DNA from: Lentimicrobium saccharophilum
GTDB taxonomy: Bacteria; Bacteroidota; Bacteroidia; Bacteroidales; Lentimicrobiaceae
NCBI RefSeq assembly: GCF_001192835.1
Contig: NZ_DF968183.1
Coordinates: 744,001 to 808,000 of the forward strand
Length of the DNA stretch: 64,000 nt
Reading direction: 5' to 3'
The first letter of the stretch is position 1; every line of letters starts with the position of its first letter. Shown here in pieces: positions 63,454 to 64,000 of the stretch. The translations under genes were made by a program, and so were the position numbers. The notes beneath the pieces were generated by a model. That model made no database searches. It saw only the letters and a program-made list of their open reading frames with translations, and was not told the origin of the DNA.

Positions 63454-64000
63454 GCACTGTCATCAGGGAAAACGCCGGGATTAACTTCCACCGCCGTTGG
63501 CGGGGTAAACTGCCGGGCCCTCCTCCCCTTTCGGACCCGTTCGCCGGTAAGGCTCAGTAACACCCGGACCGCATGGTTTAAAATAAAGCAGGCCTGGCAG
63601 TGGTGATAACCCCGCCGGGCCTGCCTGTTACATCACCGGCAAATCCCCGTTCTGAAAGGAATGCATTGAAGTGCGAAACCTCACAACCCCTTCCATAGCT
63701 TTACCGGTCAGTCGTGAAACTATAAACATTAAACCCGGTATCCGGAACGGCTGATAACCCCGAAAGTTCCTTCAATTGCGCAATCTGCCCCGTAAAATGC
63801 CACCGGAATCTCCCGGGCACGGCTATAAATCTACCTGAAACAGCCTAACAGAATTGCAGAAAAACCACACTCCAGCCTGAACCCACCCTGAAACAAAGAA
63901 ATTATAGATAGAAAAATATTCTATAATTAACTTGCATAATTAAAAGAGGTTGCTGAAATTTACGGCGGATAATACCAATTCAGTGAATTGAGGATCTTAA
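63454..64000. other. Intergenic tail of window, no gene seen
   Basis: About 547 bp without a supported gene. An 11-bp stem (GCAGGCCTGGC 63588-63598 with GCCGGGCCTGC 63614-63624) is present, with a T-rich run on the minus-strand side, possibly a terminator for a gene beyond or an interspersed repeat. Confidence 0.5.

Overview
The window looks like a chromosomal segment of a Bacteroidota bacterium, probably a Bacteroidales-like lineage. Evidence: a FecI/FecR/TonB-receptor/DUF4249 module, a protein with a type IX secretion (T9SS) sorting tail, a PorE-like OmpA protein, a fused SecDF, the purM-prfA-pyrF neighbourhood, promoters of the form TTG-N18-20-TAnnTTTG, and interspersed palindromic repeats typical of the phylum. 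No rRNA, CRISPR array or intact transposase was seen. One tRNA (Ser, anticodon TGA) is present.

Layout. 1-0.8 kb: a relic of a nitroreductase gene and a GNAT acetyltransferase. 0.9-11.6 kb: a visibly AT-rich island, all on the minus strand, holding a DUF3795 protein and a tight five-gene operon: XRE regulator, PLD-nuclease/SF2-helicase, Eco57I-type adenine methylase, SMC-like ATPase, uracil-DNA-glycosylase-like protein. Two copies of a ~50 bp sequence in direct orientation flank the operon. An intact nitroreductase, paralogous to the relic at the left end, lies just beyond. 12.4-21.5 kb: ECF sigma/FecR/TonB receptor/DUF4249, then lipoproteins, a pentapeptide-repeat protein and a papain-fold peptidase. 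21.6-30 kb: DUF4332 protein, TetR regulator, beta-barrel protein, a Met/Cys PLP lyase divergent from an Lrp regulator with a perfect operator-like palindrome, serine hydrolase, lipoamide dehydrogenase, RfbC. 30-35.5 kb: lytic transglycosylase, UvrA, LOG-family protein, retropepsin-like protease. 35.5-45 kb: T9SS cargo protein, SecDF, TatA, PorE-like OmpA protein. 44.9-50.3 kb: purM, a 0.9 kb repeat cluster, prfA, pyrF, ilvE. 50.7-59.4 kb: RuvC-fold protein, a repeat-rich non-coding stretch, Cys-rich PAS kinase, HtpG, LemA and two TPM-domain proteins, pirin. 59.6-61.6 kb: tRNA-Ser followed by a ~1.85 kb tandem repeat array. 62.1-63.5 kb: metallophosphoesterase lipoprotein.

The most noteworthy content is the defence operon at 1.7-11.3 kb. 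Its helicase + methylase + ATPase core resembles what has been called Hma (from memory), here with an XRE gene in front, a glycosylase-like gene behind, and a G8 tract in the helicase that could permit phase variation. The second is the tRNA-linked tandem array with two discrete unit lengths (about 150 and 104 bp). Several secretion and envelope genes (SecDF, TatA, PorE-like, T9SS cargo, lytic transglycosylase) lie near each other, but only short runs are plausible operons.
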